A stretch of DNA of 57,516 bases from Symbiodinium natans (taxonomy: Eukaryota > Sar > Dinophyceae > Suessiales > Symbiodiniaceae), in contig CAJNDS010002485.1 of assembly GCA_905221605.1 (NCBI GenBank), positions 340,001-397,516 on the forward strand. Direction: 5' to 3'. Under the pieces are notes generated by a model, which saw only the letters and a list, made by a program, of their open reading frames with translations, was not told the DNA's origin and searched no databases. Below, one piece after another: positions 1 to 11,747 of the stretch (positions within the stretch are counted from its first letter, which is position 1; the number at the start of each line of letters is the position of its first letter). Both the position numbers and the translations under genes were made by a program.

Positions 1-189
1 ACCCAGTCCTTACTTGCTGACTTCATAACCCCCCCCCAAAAAAAAAAAGAAAATGCACACTTGCCGTTCTATATTTGCAATTATATGAATCCCAAAGTGT
101 AAAGTGTACCCATTCCAGCTCAAAAAACCCTAAACCCCAAACCCCAAACCCTAAACCCGAAACCCCAAACGCGTAAAGTGTACTCATTC

Positions 190-1654
190 AGCGACTCAGG
201 GTCCTCACAAATGACGCTGTCCGAGACGTTGACCTCGCTGTTGTTTGGGGCCCAGCAAGTCCTTGGTACCCCAGTAGCCATATTATAATAACAACCCTAA
301 ACCCTAAACCCTAAACCCTAAACCCTAAACCCTAAACCCTAAACCCTAAAAGGGAAAAGGGCACCACTGGGCTACCACGAGTCTGGATTGGGTCGCCCGG
401 GTCCTGGCACGTCTGTTCATTGCCTCCGAAGACGCCTCGGTGCCATTGCAGGGAGCCGCCGAGACGCTGAGGGTTTAGGGTTTAGGGTTTAGGGTTTAGG
501 GTTTAGGGTTTAGGGTTTAGGGTTCAGGGTTTAGGGTTTAGGGCTGCCCAAGTGAACACTGCAAAGTCGAGGTGCAGATCTGTGAGGGGCATACGCCGAC
601 CGGGACATCGAGGCACACTGTCCTAGTTCATTGTTGGGATAATACTAAAAAACTTATTTGTTACTCCTTATTGGGTTTAAGTACCCTTAAGAATGTAAAA
701 TGTTACCCAACTATGACAAAGTGTCCGGTTGTCCGGGGCGTAGTTGGTTTTTCCCGTGACACCGGTGATGTTCGTGACATTTCCTTTCTCTCGCTCCCCT
801 CTCGTCGTAGCTTTCACGGCTTGAAGACCAGGCAAGAAAACCGGCCCTGGATGTTCAATCCTAAACCACATGAAGCTGGACTAGAAAGCTCAGCCTGAAG
901 AAGCTCGAAGCCCTGGAAAAACACAGAAATCGGATGCCAGGGAAAGTCCTGCAGTGCATGGGTTGGTGCCGCTGTTGAACCAGCAACTGTCTGGCAAAGC
1001 CCCGCTCGTGAAGTCATCGCAGGCAGCTGAAGTTGTCTGACACCTGCGATGACGTGAAACCCCTAAACCCTAAACCCGAAACCCGAAACCCTAAACCCTA
1101 AACCCGAAACCCTAAACCCCAAACCCTAAACCCAACCCTGGCCCTAAACCCTAAGCAACCTAAAGCACCCATTGGACATGCAAACCATAAAGAGTGCTTT
1201 CGGCGTATGCGGCCAAGGCACACCATCGACCCTATGATAAAGTTGGAGTCGCATGTTTCGGTCGGTGGAAAAAAGTCACCCTTGGAGAGCGGCACAGCAA
1301 GGAAGATCCTAGGGTTTAGGGTTTAGGGTTTAGGGTTTAGGGTTTCGGGAAGGATGTTACGAATCATGCCAGCTTCCCAAAATGCCCCACCGGTATTGCG
1401 GAGGCAGGAAAAACGAGAGGGGGAGAGAGAGAGAGAGAGACTGAGACAGAGACTGATACAGAGGAGGAGGAGAAGGGAATGAATCTCCTGAACCAACTTT
1501 CCGCAGAAGGCACCAGCTACCTCGCAGTCTCCTCACAGTTAGGGCAAGCTACAGTGTGTACTGTTCGAATACTATACATCCCCTAGAACCATATAAAACA
1601 TAATAGTGTTAGTATTCCCTTGGGTTTTGATATAAATATACATAACCACACAAA

Positions 1655-1695
<41 letters not shown>

Positions 1696-1752
1696 ACAGA
1701 CACACACACACACACACACACAGACACACACACACACACAGAGACACACAGA

Positions 1753-1784
<32 letters not shown>

Positions 1785-3182
1785 ATTCCTGTGGGGGCTA
1801 AACCCTAAACCCTAAACCCTAAACCCTAAACCCTAAACCCTAAACCCTAAACCCTACACCTTGAATGAACCCCTGGATCTGAGCCAAGGACAACCATGAG
1901 GGCCTCGAAGGCCTCAAGCTTCTCCTGCATCCAGAGGAACTGTGTTGCCAGCATTGAACCCTAAACCCTAAACCCTAAACCCTAAACCCTAAACCCTAAA
2001 CCCTAAACCCTAAACCCTAAACCCTACAGCTTGAAAAGACAAAACTGCAGATCCGGACGCTGCAGCCTGTAGCTAGAGGCAACATGCAAGAGAGAGAGGG
2101 CCCAGGAAGCTTTCGGGTTTAGGGTTTAGGGTTTAGGGTGTTTAGGGTTTAGGGTTTTGGGTTTAGGGTTTAGGGTTTAGGGTTTAGGGTTTAGGGTTTA
2201 GGGTTTAGGGTTTAGGGTTTAGGGTAACCCTCTATACTAGTACATACGCTGTGAGGGGATCAAATTAGCCCCAAGCCCTACACCCTATGCCCCGGACCCC
2301 TTAACTCCAGGCTGTTTTTTCTGGCTGGCTTGTGGGTTTACATAGGTGCAGGGCCTAGGTCGAGACACGAGCAGTTGTGTCAGTGGGTCCTCGGGGTTGC
2401 GAGCTGTATTCCGGTGGCGAAGCTCAAACGCCAAAAATCCCGAACCCTGATCCGCAAGACCCAGAGGCGCTGGCGAGTTGCGCCAGCTAGCTGGATTCTG
2501 TTTTGAAGAATTTTGTAGAGTTTTCACTTTGGACATGTTTTGCAATCTCGATGTTTGCAATTCGGGGGGCTAGTGGGGGACTAGTTTGCAATTTTGTCTA
2601 GTTGGGCTGACTCTTGCAAACTCGAGCATGTTCTGCCTATTTGGGGGCTGGCCATTTTTGCCAACAACACAAAAATTCTTGGCAAACACGCTAACTCGGA
2701 AGAATCATGTCTTAAGACATCCGGGCGCAACCTGGGGCTGTAACCTGTGCGCCCGAAAATGGGTATTCCCAAAACAGGGGTACCCGTTTCATACCCCAAA
2801 TAGAATGGAAAAGGACCCCCAAAAAAGGGTCCCCCGATTTTCGGAAACCCCGAAAATCAAAAGATCATACAAGGAGGGGCCCCTTTACTATACTAGCTGT
2901 AGTTAAGGGACGTATAACCTAATTGAGGATCCTTATAACCCAATTTAGGGCTCTTATAACTCTACTTCTAACTAGGGGGCCCCACCCTGTACCCGAAACC
3001 CTAAACCCTAAATATAAACCCTAAACCCTAAACCCTAAACCCCAAACCCCAAACCCCAAACCCCAAACCCTAAACCCTAAACCCTAAACCCTAAACCCTA
3101 CCCGCCAAGCCCTGTTAGGTACTAGGACTCGTGGATGCCCAGTCCAGTCCGGAGTTCTAGACCACAAAAACTCAAACCTCCC

Positions 3183-3214
<32 letters not shown>

Positions 3215-4161
3215 AAATGACAAAATTAGGGTTCAGGGTCTATTTGGGGTTTAGGGTTCAGGGTTTAGGGTTTTGGGGGACGCTTGAGCTCCAGATGGCC
3301 GAGGTTTCGCTGCAGCATAGCGGAGTCGACGGAATCACATGAGGACGACCCACACGCGTCCGGTGCATTGCACACTGCCTTGGCAGGTTTGGGGGGTTTG
3401 GGGTTTAGGGTTTAGGGTTTGGGGTTTAGGGTTTAGGGTTTGGGGTTTAGGGTTTGGGGTTTTTGGCTTAAGGTGGAGGAGGCCCCCACTTGAGGAGCAT
3501 ATACCTCGTACATATCTGTATATCATCTTGCGGGTCCCGATTAAAATTCAGGCGCATTCCCTGACTCAGGGGTATTTAGCTCTCTGGGTTGGCCTTTAAA
3601 CCCTCTGAAAAACATTTATATATAGGGTCCCTTATAAACCCAAATAAGGAAAACAACAAATGTCCCAAAAACCAACCCAGGTTCTTAAGACCCCAACACA
3701 TCCTGAAGTTACGTACCCTACTCCCGCGCACATCGTGCTGTTGCAGTCATCTGCAAAACTTGAGCGGGTAGGGGTTCTGTAAAGTAGGCTTTTCAGCCAT
3801 ATGTCCGAGAGCAACCTAGGCACAGAGAGAGTACCCTTTTTTGCTTCAAGGGCTGCAGAAGAGAACCTTTGTTCCGAAGGGACCCCAAAACCCCCCGAAA
3901 GAGAACACAAGGTCCATTCTCGGTCCTAGACCCCTGGCACTGAGCACACCCCGCCGCACCCTCAGCCCTTGTCGCGGGGCAGGGTGTAGGGCTTGGATTC
4001 AGGAGTTGGTGGAGTCAAGACCAGAATGATTAGGATGCTTATAGGGTCAATGAACGCAAAGTGCCGTGCAACTCCTACTAGCCTCTTGCTGCCTTGCCAC
4101 CGATCGTGCCAGCAGGAGGACTGCGGCTGCAACTTGCCCGCACCTTCTCACCATTGCGCCC
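190..4161 (-). CDS. Gene I: secreted Cys-rich N-glycosylated protein, many short exons, runs off the left edge
   Basis: No known family recognised. Exons (minus strand, 5' to 3'): 4161-4079, where ATG at 4154 opens a signal-peptide-like segment (hydrophobic AAAVLLLA); about 3378-3285 ([14 protein letters not shown]); about 1950-1855 ([18 protein letters not shown]); about 1306-1200 ([16 protein letters not shown]); 1043 to about 885 ([15 protein letters not shown]); about 815-726 plus 622-555 ([12 protein letters not shown], then [15 protein letters not shown]); about 470-384 ([10 protein letters not shown]); 261 to about 190 ([14 protein letters not shown]). Each aligns with an exon of gene II; differences are often synonymous or in-frame indels, so the segments are coding. 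Repeated Cys and N-x-S/T sites suggest an extracellular glycoprotein. Telomere-like repeats lie in several introns. Exact ends of the middle exons and the missing 3' part are uncertain. Confidence 0.55.
262..383 (-). other. Gene I intron with a telomere-repeat body, absent from the paralogue
   Basis: The interval splits codons that are contiguous in gene II (DPGDPIQ followed by SCWNPNN). It starts GACT, ends AAG, and is followed by a second GACT, so it is a GA-AG intron flanked by a 4-bp direct repeat. Its middle (291-351) is about eight CCCTAAA units on the plus strand. Removing it restores the reading frame. Confidence 0.65.
623..725 (-). mobile_element. Introner-like insertion in a gene I exon
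   Basis: This 103-bp interval interrupts codons contiguous in gene II (NRT followed by VCLDVP). It begins GACA, ends CTAG, and is followed by another GACA, giving a GA-AG intron with a 4-bp target duplication. The two ends are imperfect inverted repeats (GTCATAGTTGGGTAA against the complement of the other end, TTCATTGTTGGGATAA). It resembles a small non-autonomous element that became an intron. Confidence 0.6.
1659..1792. repeat. CA-rich microsatellite
   Basis: Mostly (CA)n with interspersed GACACA units; open frames over it are low-complexity and not genes. It lies just after a MITE-like fragment (about 1566-1650) related to the element at 5403-5506. Confidence 0.9.
1799..2225. repeat. Three telomere-like arrays of mixed orientation
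   Basis: CCCTAAA runs at about 1799-1855 and 1957-2031 and a TTTAGGG run at 2117-2225 alternate with unique islands. The island at 1855-1955 is a gene I exon. The island at 2032-2116 ends, on the minus strand, in a pyrimidine-rich tract and TAG that could be an acceptor. Confidence 0.85.
2285..2560 (-). CDS. Possible exon, 91 codons, unknown
   Basis: An open minus-strand frame with protein-like composition (e.g. [37 protein letters not shown]). It lies between two gene I exons on the same strand, so it may be an extra gene I exon or an independent ORF. No counterpart was found at the same place in gene II. From 2600 to 3280 I see a short inverted-repeat fragment (about 2740-2860, also at 24480-24555), telomere-like runs and a poly-C tract (3180-3203), and no gene I can support. 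Confidence 0.35.
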   Translation of the reverse strand: MQTSRLQNMSKVKTLQNSSKQNPASWRNSPAPLGLADQGSGFLAFELRHRNTARNPEDPLTQLLVSRPRPCTYVNPQASQKKQPGVKGSGA

Positions 4162-4864
4162 CTGTCAACATGCGAGCGTTTAGGGTCTCAAACAGAGATG
4201 GCTGACGAACTCTCGACACATCACAACCGTTTAGGGTTTAGGGTTTGGGGTTCCGGGTTTTCTCTTGAGGGGCAACTAGAACGATGGTTTGTGCTTAAAC
4301 CCTAAACCCTAAACCCTAAATCCAAAAACCACACCCTAAACCCCAAAAGACTTTAAACCGGGAAGGATGAAGTCACGTCGCCTCAATGCCTCCGAAGCCA
4401 TCAAATCGGTTCCGCACTGACCTAAGAATGAAAAGGCTCACAAGGTTTTAAAGAAGTGCATGTTCAAGGCTTATAAGGGCAAACATATTTTACATAAGGC
4501 TCCTAAGGTTTTAAAGGAAGTGCATTTTCAAGGTTTGTAAGGGCAACTTTATCACCTTCCTGATCGACCAGAGATGAAAACAGGTTTCTTTGTTTGCTTA
4601 GTGAATTTCTTCGTCAAGGAAATTTAGAGCCCACTAAACCTTCAACCCTACACCTTAGACTTCTTGAATCCAACATCGTCGAACGGAAACTCTTCCGGTG
4701 CTTAGACGGGCCCGCCTAAACGCCGTTGATCGGAAACGGTCCAGGGGGCTTGGGGGTTAGGGGTCCTAAGCGTTTAGGGTTTACGGTTTGGGTTTAGGCT
4801 TTAAGGGTTGGCGCGGGTTGGGGTTTAAAGCTTGAGGTTTTGGGATCTTGGGATTTGGGGTTAA

Positions 4865-5053
<189 letters not shown>

Positions 5054-5402
5054 TAAACCCTAAAACCCTAAAACCCTAATGTAACCAAAGCCCAAGACTT
5101 TCATGGCGATTGGGCATGCCTCAAGAATTCGAAACTACCCTAAACCCTAAACCCTAAACCCTAAACCCTAAACCCTAAACCCTTCTCCACCCCAAGCGAC
5201 TCATCAGCCCCCCGCCGTGAAAGCCCTAAACTCTGAGGGTCGTTACATGGTCCCTTGGCAGAGGCCCTGAAGAGGGTACCTTCTGTGCCCCTGAATTATG
5301 TACCCTATACGTTTAGGGTTTAGGGTTTAGGGTTTAGGGTTTAGGATACATCAGAACCCTTCAGAGGGGGTTCGGGGGCATATCAAGGGCCCATGAAACT
5401 AC

Positions 5403-5506
5403 CCTTAGATGGACCTATACCCCTGGAACCTTAATAAAAAACAATATATTTAATATCCTCTTGGGTTTTATATCAACAAAAATAAAAAATAGTTCCCAAG
5501 GGGGAT
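5403..5506. mobile_element. MITE-like element, family J
   Basis: AT-rich segment with ends related to CTACATCCCC and GGGGGATGTAG and the internal words CTTGGGTTTTATAT and AATAGTTCC. Related copies: about 27318-27412 and a partial copy at about 1566-1650. The right end finishes in TAG, compatible with a splice acceptor. Confidence 0.5.
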
Positions 5507-6492
5507 GTAGAAACTCCCCAATGCCAAGCGACTCGGTGCGAAAGGCTGGAGATGGGCTCTTTCCGCCCTACTAACGAGCTTCGTCGCGAAGGCACAGCGT
5601 GTGAACAACAAAACCCTGAACCTTAAACCAAAAACCCGTACACTCCGTATGCTTCCTCTCGGCACAGCAAACTGTGAGCCTGAAAAAAGCAGCTCCTTGG
5701 ACAGGCAGAAAAACAAGATGCACAGATCCATGCGGCCGGTGCCATGGCTCAGTTTTTTTAAACCCTAAACCCTAAACCCTCAACCCTAAACCCTAAACTG
5801 TATCAGCTCTTATAGGATCCAAGTGTAAACCGTGCGTGAGGAAGGTATACCTATGCACGGTGTGCAGAAAGCCTTTTTCTCCTTGGCCCATGTGCATCCG
5901 CGAGGGCACATCGGCCCCAGACGCAGACGGTCGAAAATCACAAGCCTACGTATTCTCCGATGACAAGGGAGGAAGAGCTTTGGGTGCATAAGCCCTGAAC
6001 CCGAAACCCCAAACCCTAAACCCACAGGGTTCAGATATTGGGTTTGGGGTTTCAGTATGGCACGGCTACAAGCAACCCTGGTCTCTCTCGGCGCGGTTTC
6101 ACACCAAATCAGTGGGTCGAGGAAGGTTAACCTGTTCACACTAAAGGATCTGCATGTTGCGGGACTTGCCCTTCAGTCAGCTGTCGAAACTTATAGCTAC
6201 ACCTTTGGATCTCTACAGCTCGCTCTAAGCCAGTTGTCATCTTATGCTTCACACCCTTATGCTGCAAAAGCTCGCTGGCACAACGACACAGGAAGAAGGG
6301 TTCATATTTCTTGTATCCCGAAAAGGACACCCACTACAAGCACATTTTTCGTGTCGCCAGATCCTTCAGCGTCGACGTAATCAACAGCTGGTCAGCACAT
6401 TTTTTTTAAGAACCTTATATACACTCACCGAGAACAGTAATATAAGCCCTGCTCTATATACCAGACCGGTCATGGACTAGTGACCCCTGCGG

Positions 6493-7638
6493 ATGGACTT
6501 CCGTCCTGCTGCCGATGCTACCCGGATCAATGGCCCCTTCTGGGCCTGGTGCTGGTGAGTGCGACGGGTAGAAACCATGGGTTTAGGGTTTAGGGTGTAG
6601 GGTGCAGGGTGTAGGGTTTAGGGTTTAGGGTTTAGGGTTTAGGGTTAAGGGTTAAGGGTTTAGGGTTTAGGGTTTAGGGTTTAGGGTTTAGGGTTTAGGG
6701 TTTAGGGTTTAAGGCTTAGGGTTTAGGGTTTAGGGTTTAGGGTTTAGGGTTTAGGGTTTAGGGTTTAGGGTTTAGGGTTTAGGGTTTAGGATGATGCCAG
6801 CACCTGCTAGCTCCCACTTTGCAGCTCTTCGATTCAGTCAATACTTGCCGCTCACACCCTCACCGTTTTGGCGGATAGATCGTCCGAACGCCTAGGCTCC
6901 TATCCCCTAATCCCTAAACCCTAAACCCTGAACCCTAAACCCAACACATTCAAGAACTCGTGACGAAGGAGAGGCGTGGGCCGTCTTCTGCAAGCCCTGC
7001 CTTCAGAAGCTGATCTCACGCAGGATACCAACCTTCCACTAACCCTAGGGTTTAGGGTTTAGGGTTTAGGGTTTAAGGTTTGGGGTTTAGGGTTTAGGGT
7101 TTAGGGTTAACCCACCAAGTGAGGTTAACCCAGAGACCCTGAATTGAGGCATATTCCTTCCTAAGCCCTCAACCCGAAACCTTCAAAACCCTCAAAACCC
7201 CCCCACTGTTGTCCCTGATGCGGAAAAAAGGACCTAGCGGTTAGGGTTTAGGGTTTAGGGTTTAGGGTTTAGGGTTCAGGGTTTAGGTAGGGTGGGAGAT
7301 TGATTTGCGTTGGATCCGGTCCTGCAGAAACCTAAAACCCCAAACCCTAAACTCTAAACCCCAAACCCTAGACCCTACACTCTAAAACCCCAAACCCTAA
7401 ACCCTAAGCTCTAAAACGCCAAACACTAAACCCTAAACTCTATACCCCAAACCTCTAAACCCTGAACCCCGAACCCTAAATCGCTTCTACAGTGGGTGTC
7501 AGGGGCACGCCTTTGACGCGCCGATGCCGAAATCCCTACGGCATTTCGTTTTAAAGCTTAGGGGTTTAGCGTTTAGGGTTACAGGCTCAGAGATGTGTTA
7601 AGCTGGGGCACCTTTTTTCGAAGAGCCTTTCGACTTAG
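6493..7638 (+). CDS. Plus-strand multi-exon model, unknown product
   Basis: ATG at 6493 opens exon 6493-6554 (MDFRPAADATRINGPFWAWC), ended by a strong GTGAGT donor. Next exons: 6825-6895 after CCCACTTTGCAG (SIQSILAAHTLTVLADRSSE), GC donor; 6969-7023 (GEAWAVFCKPCLQKLISR), GA donor; possibly about 7299-7324; 7503-7547 (GHAFDAPMPKSLRHF), GT donor; 7585-7638 (AQRCVKLGHLFSKSLST, TAG). Phases agree across the first three exons and across the last two; the link through 7299-7324 is weak. The first intron contains the 210-bp TTTAGGG array at 6577-6789. No domain recognised; a Cys pair (FCKPC) is the only motif. The upstream open frame 6057-6380 may be 5' sequence or another exon. Confidence 0.4.
6577..6789. 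repeat. TTTAGGG array inside the first intron of the 6.5-kb model
   Basis: About 30 tandem units, mostly exact TTTAGGG, with GGGTGTA, GGGTTAA and GGCTTA variants. It begins about 20 nt after the predicted donor and ends about 35 nt before the predicted acceptor, so it makes up nearly the whole intron. Confidence 0.9.
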
Positions 7639-7897
7639 AAGTACGTAAAGTGGCATCTATCGAAACTCCCACAACCTTGGACCCGGAAACCTTAAAACTC
7701 CCCCCCCCCCCCCTCCTCCCCCACCCGCCTCATTGGCCCTTCCCATGCACGTTTGCTTCCTCCCAGACTTCAACTCCGAAACTCTTAGGGTCGTTGAAAG
7801 GGTCCTGTTTGGGGGGGGGGGGGGGGGAGCGTACCCTGCAAGATAGGTAGAGGCCCATGTTCAGGGACCATGTATCTACCCTGGATTTCGGGACTTG

Positions 7898-8833
7898 ATG
7901 GCCTCGATCTTTGGCACAACCCTTCTCACGCCGGTTAGCGGCTTAAGGTTTCGGCTTTTAAAGTGTTGGTTCCGCGGCATGGTCGTGGCGCGTTATTTGG
8001 GGAAGGTTTTTTCTGTTATCGCAATATCTGGCCTGGCACCTCTTCTGGCACCTCTTCGGAGGCAGTACTTCGCAGAGGAGCAACCAGCGAGTGGGCGACA
8101 TGCGCAGACAGATTTTGATCTTGCCTTTCACTACCCTAAACCCTAAACCCTAAAAACCCTAAAAACCCAAAAAACCCTAAAAACCCTAAAAACACTAAAA
8201 AACACTAAAAAACCCTTGAAAAAAACCACAAAAAAAAACCCTAAAAAACCTTAAAAAAACCCTAAAAACCCCTAAAAAACCCTAAACCCTAAACCCTCAA
8301 CCCTCAACCCTAAACCCTAAACTCGAAACCCTAAACCCGACCACTCAGGCCTTTGATGTCAGAGGCAGAACCGTCTGCGTTCCGATGGAACCATTTACTG
8401 TCGCGTGTCCTCGACGCAGTGCATTTACTCCGCTGCCGCTGCACACCTGTGAGTGAGACCTCAAAGTGGGTTTAGGGTTTAGGGTTTAGGGTTCTTTTCT
8501 TTTGAGCGCACACAATGAAGAATAATTATCCCTAGACTGCCCTGATGAGGAAGAATGGCTTTTACTTTTTAGGTGGTTCTTTACGCAAATGGTAGTAGAC
8601 CCTGAAAATAAACCAGGTGAGTGAGAAGACCACTCTCTTGGCGCCTCCTGGGTTGCATCTCGGGCGTTGCATCTTTGGAATTCAGGATTCCGCTTGATGT
8701 GAGCCATATGTTTTGGAACGGGGGGCCTCGGTGCAGGGGGATGAAGACGTCTTCTCCTCACTACTTCTTCCTCGCTACTTCTTCCTCACTCTTTCTTCCG
8801 CGCTTTCTTGCCCTTCGTTCAGCAGTGGCCTGA
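7898..8833 (+). CDS. Plus-strand multi-exon model, unknown product
   Basis: Exon 7898-8086 starts at ATG, has a hydrophobic stretch (YLGKVFSVIAISGLAPLLAP, possible membrane segment) and ends at a GC donor (GCGAGT). Exon 8349-8448 (AFDVRGRTVCVPMEPFTVAC) follows CCACTCAG and ends at GTGAGT. Exon 8536-8616 (CPDEEEWLLLFRWFFTQMVV) follows CCCTAG and ends at GTGAGT. A 13-nt exon 8686-8698 and terminal exon 8737-8833 (MKTSSPHYFFLATSSS, TGA) complete a phase-consistent chain, but the micro-exon and a 38-nt intron are doubtful. Telomere-like repeats occupy the first two introns. No homologue recognised. Confidence 0.45.
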
Positions 8834-9063
8834 GCTGACTTAGACCAAACAACAGTGACAGAGCCAAACTTGCCAAGCCCCACAACCTAAACCCCTAAAC
8901 CCCCGAAAAGCCTGAAACCAAAACTTTCACAAAGCCTGCTGAGAACTTGCAATGCTCTTCAAACCACATGGTTCAGGGTTTAGCGTTTAGCGCCTAGAGC
9001 TTGAAGGGGCGCTAACCCTAAACTCTAAGGTCGCCTGCCAATCCACAGCCGTGATCCTGAAAC

Positions 9064-10460
9064 CCTACGGTTTAGGGTTTAGGGTTTAGGGTTTGGGGTT
9101 TAGGGTTTAGGGTTTAGGGCGGGGGGTGGGTGGGAGGGGGGTGGGTGGTAAAGGGTGCGTGGTAAAGGGTGGGTGGGGGGGGGGGGTTGGTATATCAGGA
9201 TCCCAATTCCCTGCACTTCGGTGACGGGAGGCGCCTCTTCCGGAGGGCTTCGCGTCTCACGGATCTTGCGGATCTTGGAATTGCGACATGGAGCAGAGCT
9301 CAAAGCATGGAAAGATACTGCTATATACCCCTTAGAACCACACCAAAATTATAGGGTTCTTAAGGGAGGGGGGTTCAAGGGGGGGGTTTAGGGTTTTGGG
9401 GTTTAGTTTAGGGTTTAGGGTTTAGGGTTAGAGGGTTAGAGGGTTAGAGGGTTCTTAAGGGAGGGGGGGTTCACGGGGGGTAGGCGGCTAGGGATCCTTA
9501 TGGAAGCTTGGGGAGCCTTAGGGTGTAGTAGGGCGTATCAGGGATCCGTGGGTTACCTACCCTCCCTGTGAACCCCCTCCCTGACGAACCGTATAATACA
9601 AGTAATTCGTTTCGTCTTCACATTTGGGTTCCTACAAAAAAAACGTCCTGAGGGGGCGATCGACTGCAGTACATAAGAGCACAGGGACTGTCGACCGTAA
9701 CTTGTACCCTGAAGTGTAAGCTGCCCACCTGACAGGGGGCCGAGGTTCTCTCAAGCTTGAATTTAGCGCTTGTGTTGGGATGCTCCCCCTTTATACTAAC
9801 AGCCCTTCATAGAGGTTATAATATGGGGGATTATATTACGGGGTACTACAATTCCAATGAAGGACTGTTTGTATCAGGAGGAACATCCCAAACGCATTGC
9901 CCTTATAAGGAAGACTTTCGTATAATTGGGTGTGCGTGTTTTTCTTTTTTTTTTGGGGGGGGGAGGGTGGGCGGGTTCTTAAGCAAATTGTAGTTTCAGG
10001 TTCAGGGTTCAGGGTTGTTTGTCTCGACTGCTCCTTCAGTGGAGGTCGAAAATTCTTTCGTGCGCACTCTGAATCGAAACCCGAAATCCACAAACCCTGA
10101 AATCCCTAACCTGAAACCCTCCCCCTACTATTCCCCCCCCCTACCCCCTCATATTAAATACTCCCATTGTAGTTATCTTATAATGTATGGGGAGTATGTA
10201 AGGTATTCGGGGGTGTAGGGTTTAGGGTTTGGAGTTAGGGTTCAGGGCCGTTTAGGGTCTAGGGCTTAGGGCCCCCTAACCGAACGCTCCACTGAAAACC
10301 CCCCCAAACCTCAAAACCCTTAAAGACCCCTGAAACCCCAAACCCTAAACCCCAAAACCTCAAAACCCTTAAAAGCCTTCATGCGGACGGCATGCCGTCG
10401 GAAGGTCCCAGCGATACCACTTTAGAGTGAGGACCTGGTCGAGTTGCTGCAGTCTAAGGC
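9064..10460. other. Accessory stretch: telomere-like runs, G-rich tracts and MITE fragments
   Basis: Contains telomere-like runs (9064-9118, 9385-9430), long G tracts, a MITE of family C (9775-9891) and a right end of MITE family A (to 9992). The plus frame around 9190-9330 (GDGRRLFRRASRLTDLADLG) is protein-like but lacks convincing splice borders. No gene is called. Confidence 0.6.
9775..9891. mobile_element. MITE-like element, family C
   Basis: Imperfect terminal inverted repeats: left TTGGGATGCTCCCCCTTTAT, right end reading out as AGGAGGAACATCCCAA. Sister copies: 30804-30907, 50232-50426, a degenerate copy at about 26921-27010 and a right end at about 56256-56291. Confidence 0.7.
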
Positions 10461-10463
10461 TCT

Positions 10464-11747
10464 GCTACTTGCTTAAGACCCCCCCCAAAAAAAACTAGAA
10501 GACGATTGGCCCGAAAGCATCGATTTGCCGTGTGTTGACTCTATGCACTTGACTCTATGCACTCGAACTGTATGCACTGGGACAATTCTATGCACTTATA
10601 TGGTTGCATACCCACTTGTATACTGCACTTGTACGCACTTCAACTGCATGGCGTTCCAGTGTGTTGACTTGAATGCCATGCACTTGTGGTCAACTCTATA
10701 CACTTCATTGGAATCTGAAGTTAACGGACTTGAACTCGACATCTTTCAACTCAAGACTAATATGCACATTGTCGAGCTTTTGCCTGGAGGGCCCTGTGGC
10801 TTTAAATTAAAGCCACCCATTTTGAAGAAAAGCAACGGTCCAAAAAAAAAAACACGGAGGCTTTTCTTCAAAATTAAAGCCACCGTGGCTTTATTTGGGG
10901 GGTGGCAGAAACGTAAAAAAACGACGGCTTTAGCGCCGCGACCCGGCGATTACCCGCAGAGGGCTGTCCGCGCACAGAAAGAAACGTGAAAAAACGACGG
11001 TTTTAGCACCGCGACCACGGTGAAACCCGCAGAGGGTTGTCCGCGCACAGAAAGAAACGTAAACAAACGACGGTTTTAGCACCGCGACCACGCCGAAACC
11101 CGCAGAGGGTTGTCCGCGCAAGTCAAGAAACATGAAAAAACGACGGTTTTAGCGCCGCGACCACGCCGAAACCCGCAGAGGGTTGCAATCCCGATTGGCG
11201 ATGTCAACCCAGCCCGCCGCCTTAGAAAGAGTAATTTTAATTAAGAAATCTAGGACTGGGTAGGAAGGTCTACTAAATTCTACGTAAATCTCGTAATTTC
11301 TATTCACTTGGGCTTTCTATTAACTTGTACTAACAAATCATCTCGTGAACTTAACTCTATGCAATTCACTCTATGCAATTCACTCTATGCACTTCACTCT
11401 ACGCACTTCGCTCTATGTAATTCACTCTATGTACTTCACTCTATGCACTTCACTCTATGCACTTCACTCTATGTACTTCACTCTATGCACTTCACTCTAT
11501 GCACTTCACTCTGCGCACTTCACTCTGTGCACTTCACTCTATGCACTTCACTCTATGCACTTCACTTTGCGCACTTCACTCTGTGCACTTCACTCTACGC
11601 ACTTGACTCCATGCACTTCAGTCTATGTTGTTGGGTCAGAGGGCTCCGCACGGAAGAACCCTTCGCGATGCTTTCGGGAAAAAACTCTAATACCTTATAA
11701 GGAAGAATACTCTTTGTTTTTTGAGGGTGTTCTTAAGCAAATCGTAT
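10464..11747. mobile_element. Repeat cassette copy 1 inside MITE family A ends
   Basis: The left edge (CTACTTGCTTAAGACC) and right edge (reading outward TTCTTAAGCAAATCGTA) match MITE family A ends in inverted orientation. Inside, about 10493-11682 matches the cassette at 32821-36792: a block with dispersed TATGCACTT motifs, four 73-bp repeats (about 10911-11187), a conserved 140-bp block and a 14-bp ACTCTATGCACTTC array (11345-11630). Between the first block and the 73-bp repeats lies a hairpin-rich segment (10797-10900). The open frames (154, 130 and 140 codons) are repeat artefacts. No transposase is visible. Confidence 0.6.

Noticed and set aside
1572-1808. Three CA/GT-repeat ORFs
   Set aside because: Microsatellite translation.
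5741-5752. Second spliced-leader-like match near CCATGGCTCAG
   Set aside because: Only a short core resembles the leader; well within chance.
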